NCBI GenBank assembly: GCA_965214625.1 | Contig: OZ243962.1 | Location: 2,790,001 to 2,854,000, forward strand | Reading direction: 5' to 3' | DNA from: G965214625 sp965214625 | GTDB taxonomy: Bacteria; Pseudomonadota; Gammaproteobacteria; Arenicellales; Poriferihabitantaceae | DNA: 64,000 nucleotides | Notes under the pieces: generated by a model | Database searches by the model: none | The model's input: only the letters and a program-made list of their open reading frames with translations | What the model was told of the DNA's origin: nothing | Made by a program: the position numbers and the translations under genes | In this document: in pieces, positions 62,308-64,000 of the stretch | Position numbering within the stretch: the stretch's first letter is position 1 | Layout of the letters: each line of letters begins with the position of its first letter

Positions 62308-62347
62308 GTCACCCTAACAGAATTAATGCGATTAAGCGAGAAATATT

Positions 62348-64000
62348 GTGTCTCCTTCCCCTCAATCGACGGACAAAATGACGGTACCCATTCGCTTTGT
62401 GACGGCCGCCAGTCTGTTTGACGGGCACGACGCGGCGATCAATATCATGCGGCGGATATTGCAGGCATCGGGTGTCGAGGTTATTCACCTTGGGCACAAT
62501 CGATCTGTTTCTGAAATTGTGACAGCGGCGCTTCAGGAAGACGTGCAGGGAATTGCGGTCAGTTCCTATCAAGGAGGGCATGTTGAATTCCTCAAGTATA
62601 TGATTGACATGCTCAGGGACAGGGGAGGAGAGAAAATCCGGGTTTTTGCGGGCGGGGGAGGGGTCATTATTCCACAGGAAATCGCTCGACTCGAAGCGTA
62701 TGGAGTGACCCGGATCTATTCACCGGAAGACGGCCAGGAGATGGGTTTGAACGGCATGATTGATAACATGATTTCACTCTGTCGGCATGCGTCGGATGAA
62801 GACGCTCCCGGTCCGATCGATCAGACTCAACTGAGTGACTGGCAAGTACTCGCACGGGTATTGACGATGATCGAGAACAATGCCTGTGAGAACCCTGATC
62901 TTTGTGGACTTCGGTCGGCTTGCGATGCACTGTCCTATCCGGTTCCGGTCTTGGGGATTACGGGTACCGGTGGGGCCGGAAAATCCTCATTGACCGATGA
63001 ATTGATACTGCGTTTCAAGCTGGGTTTGGGGGATGATCTGAAGATTGGAATTATTGCGGTGGATCCCACCCGTCGGAAAACCGGTGGGGCCTTGTTGGGG
63101 GATCGTATTCGAATGAACGCAATCAACCAACCGCATGTTTACATGCGGTCGGTGGCGACACGCAATGCAAGTACCGAATTGCCGAAATATATCCCCGACA
63201 TGATTGCTGCATGCAAGCTGGCTGGATTTGATCTGATCATTGTGGAGACACCGGGAATCGGGCAGGGGAACGCCGGTATTGCCACGTTAGCGGATTGTGC
63301 GTTGTATGTCATGACGCCTGAATTTGGCGCACAGAGCCAGTTGGAGAAAATCGACATGCTGGATTTTGCCGATGTGGTCGCGATCAATAAATTTGATCGG
63401 AAGGGTGCTACCGATGCCTATCGGGACGTCTGCAAGCAGGTGCAGCGGAACAGGGCGGCCTTTTCGCAAAGTCCAGCTAGTCTGCCGGTGTTTGGCACCA
63501 TTGCATCGCGATTCAATGACGATGGCATGACGGCTTTGTATCAGGCGATACTGGCCACGTTTCAAAACAAGGCGATGTTGACGCGGGAGAACCGCCTGCC
63601 TCACGTTGAGGCCCGGTTTTCCACCAACCAGCAGGAAATCATTCCGGGTAACCGTATCCGCTATCTGCAGGATATTGCCGAAACCATCCGGGCTTACAAG
63701 CGAAAAGTCGGTGAGCAGTCTCAGCTGGCAAGAGAAATTCAGCAGTTATCGGCCTCCAAACGGATGTTACAGCAGACGGACTGCAAGGCCAGCGAGGAAC
63801 TCGATGCACTGATTGCCCGACGGCAGGCCCGGCTTGCACCCGAGTGGATGCGGGTATTGTGTGACTGGGAAACAGTGCGTGAGAAATATCGTGGTGAAGC
63901 GTTGGTGACGGTGAGTGGTGATCGGAAGAATCGAATCGGATTGAAACGAGAAACGCTGTCGGGAACCGCGGTCTCGAAAGTCGCGTTGCCGGATTTTCAG
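62348..64000 (+). CDS. icmF: Fused isobutyryl-CoA mutase IcmF (B12-dependent), 3' end cut by window edge
   Basis: About 551 residues are seen without a stop; full-length IcmF has over 1000. N-terminal cobalamin-binding domain with DGHDAA (His27, lower axial ligand of B12), then the MeaI GTPase domain with Walker A GTGGAGKSS near residues 205-213 and GIGQGNAG later. The C-terminal mutase half begins near the window end. IcmF interconverts isobutyryl-CoA with butyryl-CoA, and in some versions isovaleryl-CoA with pivalyl-CoA; the GTPase part aids cofactor loading. Start codon is GTG or an ATG ten codons later. The promoter carries the LiuR-type operator. Confidence 0.9.
   Translation, partial: MSPSPQSTDKMTVPIRFVTAASLFDGHDAAINIMRRILQASGVEVIHLGHNRSVSEIVTAALQEDVQGIAVSSYQGGHVEFLKYMIDMLRDRGGEKIRVFAGGGGVIIPQEIARLEAYGVTRIYSPEDGQEMGLNGMIDNMISLCRHASDEDAPGPIDQTQLSDWQVLARVLTMIENNACENPDLCGLRSACDALSYPVPVLGITGTGGAGKSSLTDELILRFKLGLGDDLKIGIIAVDPTRRKTGGALLGDRIRMNAINQPHVYMRSVATRNASTELPKYIPDMIAACKLAGFDLIIVETPGIGQGNAGIATLADCALYVMTPEFGAQSQLEKIDMLDFADVVAINKFDRKGATDAYRDVCKQVQRNRAAFSQSPASLPVFGTIASRFNDDGMTALYQAILATFQNKAMLTRENRLPHVEARFSTNQQEIIPGNRIRYLQDIAETIRAYKRKVGEQSQLAREIQQLSASKRMLQQTDCKASEELDALIARRQARLAPEWMRVLCDWETVREKYRGEALVTVSGDRKNRIGLKRETLSGTAVSKVALPDFQ

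Overview
The window reads as chromosome of a gammaproteobacterium, probably a marine heterotroph. The blocks ftsK-lolA-rarA-fluC-serS and dapB-carA-carB-greA are arranged as is usual in that class. The accessory content (putrescine, DMSP, purine and branched-chain acyl-CoA catabolism, malyl-CoA metabolism) suggests a metabolically versatile organism using organic solutes. No rRNA, tRNA, CRISPR array, intact IS or prophage was found by eye. Species is not assigned. All functional calls come from reading motifs and gene order; no database search was run.

Layout. 1-7.1 kb: a Fic protein cut by the window edge, a divergent puuA/puuB-like pair for gamma-glutamyl-putrescine, rluC, a CDGSH iron-sulfur protein and a DapA-family aldolase. 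7.6-13.7 kb: ftsK, lolA, rarA, fluC, serS. 13.9-21.9 kb: an SDR, dapB, carAB behind a predicted transcription attenuator, greA and an EamA exporter. 22.5-25.6 kb: malyl-CoA lyase plus both malate-CoA ligase subunits. 26-31.6 kb: a methyltransferase, an OYE flavoenzyme, a DddL-like DMSP lyase, HIU hydrolase, OHCU decarboxylase and guanine deaminase. 32-43.7 kb: a crotonase, then a long minus-strand leucine/isovaleryl-CoA (liu) operon with thioesterases at both ends. 43.7-46 kb: a remnant zone with a broken tyrosine recombinase. 46-56.5 kb: an acyl-CoA ligase, a complete branched-chain-amino-acid-type ABC importer, a PaaK-like ligase, a CaiB-type CoA transferase and liuC. 56.6-62.3 kb: a nitronate monooxygenase, a Uma2 nuclease, an ECF sigma factor with its VWA partner, and the MerR regulator LiuR. 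62.3 kb to the end: icmF, a fused B12-dependent acyl-CoA mutase cut by the window edge.

How it fits together. Much of the right half concerns short branched acyl-CoAs: isovaleryl-CoA dehydrogenase, methylcrotonyl-CoA carboxylase, methylglutaconyl-CoA hydratase, HMG-CoA lyase, thiolase and IcmF. A single 18-bp palindrome (GACGTTTACGTAAACGTC) ties distant parts together. It lies between overlapping divergent promoters of the liu operon and a thioesterase at 43.0 kb. It recurs, inside a nearly identical promoter, between liuR and icmF at 62.3 kb. This is the clearest regulatory signal in the window. The second is upstream of carA: a good promoter, a tandem repeat, then a strong intrinsic terminator whose 5' arm holds a Shine-Dalgarno-like stretch. 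Purine breakdown (source of glyoxylate) and malyl-CoA lyase (user of glyoxylate) may also be linked, but that is inference.
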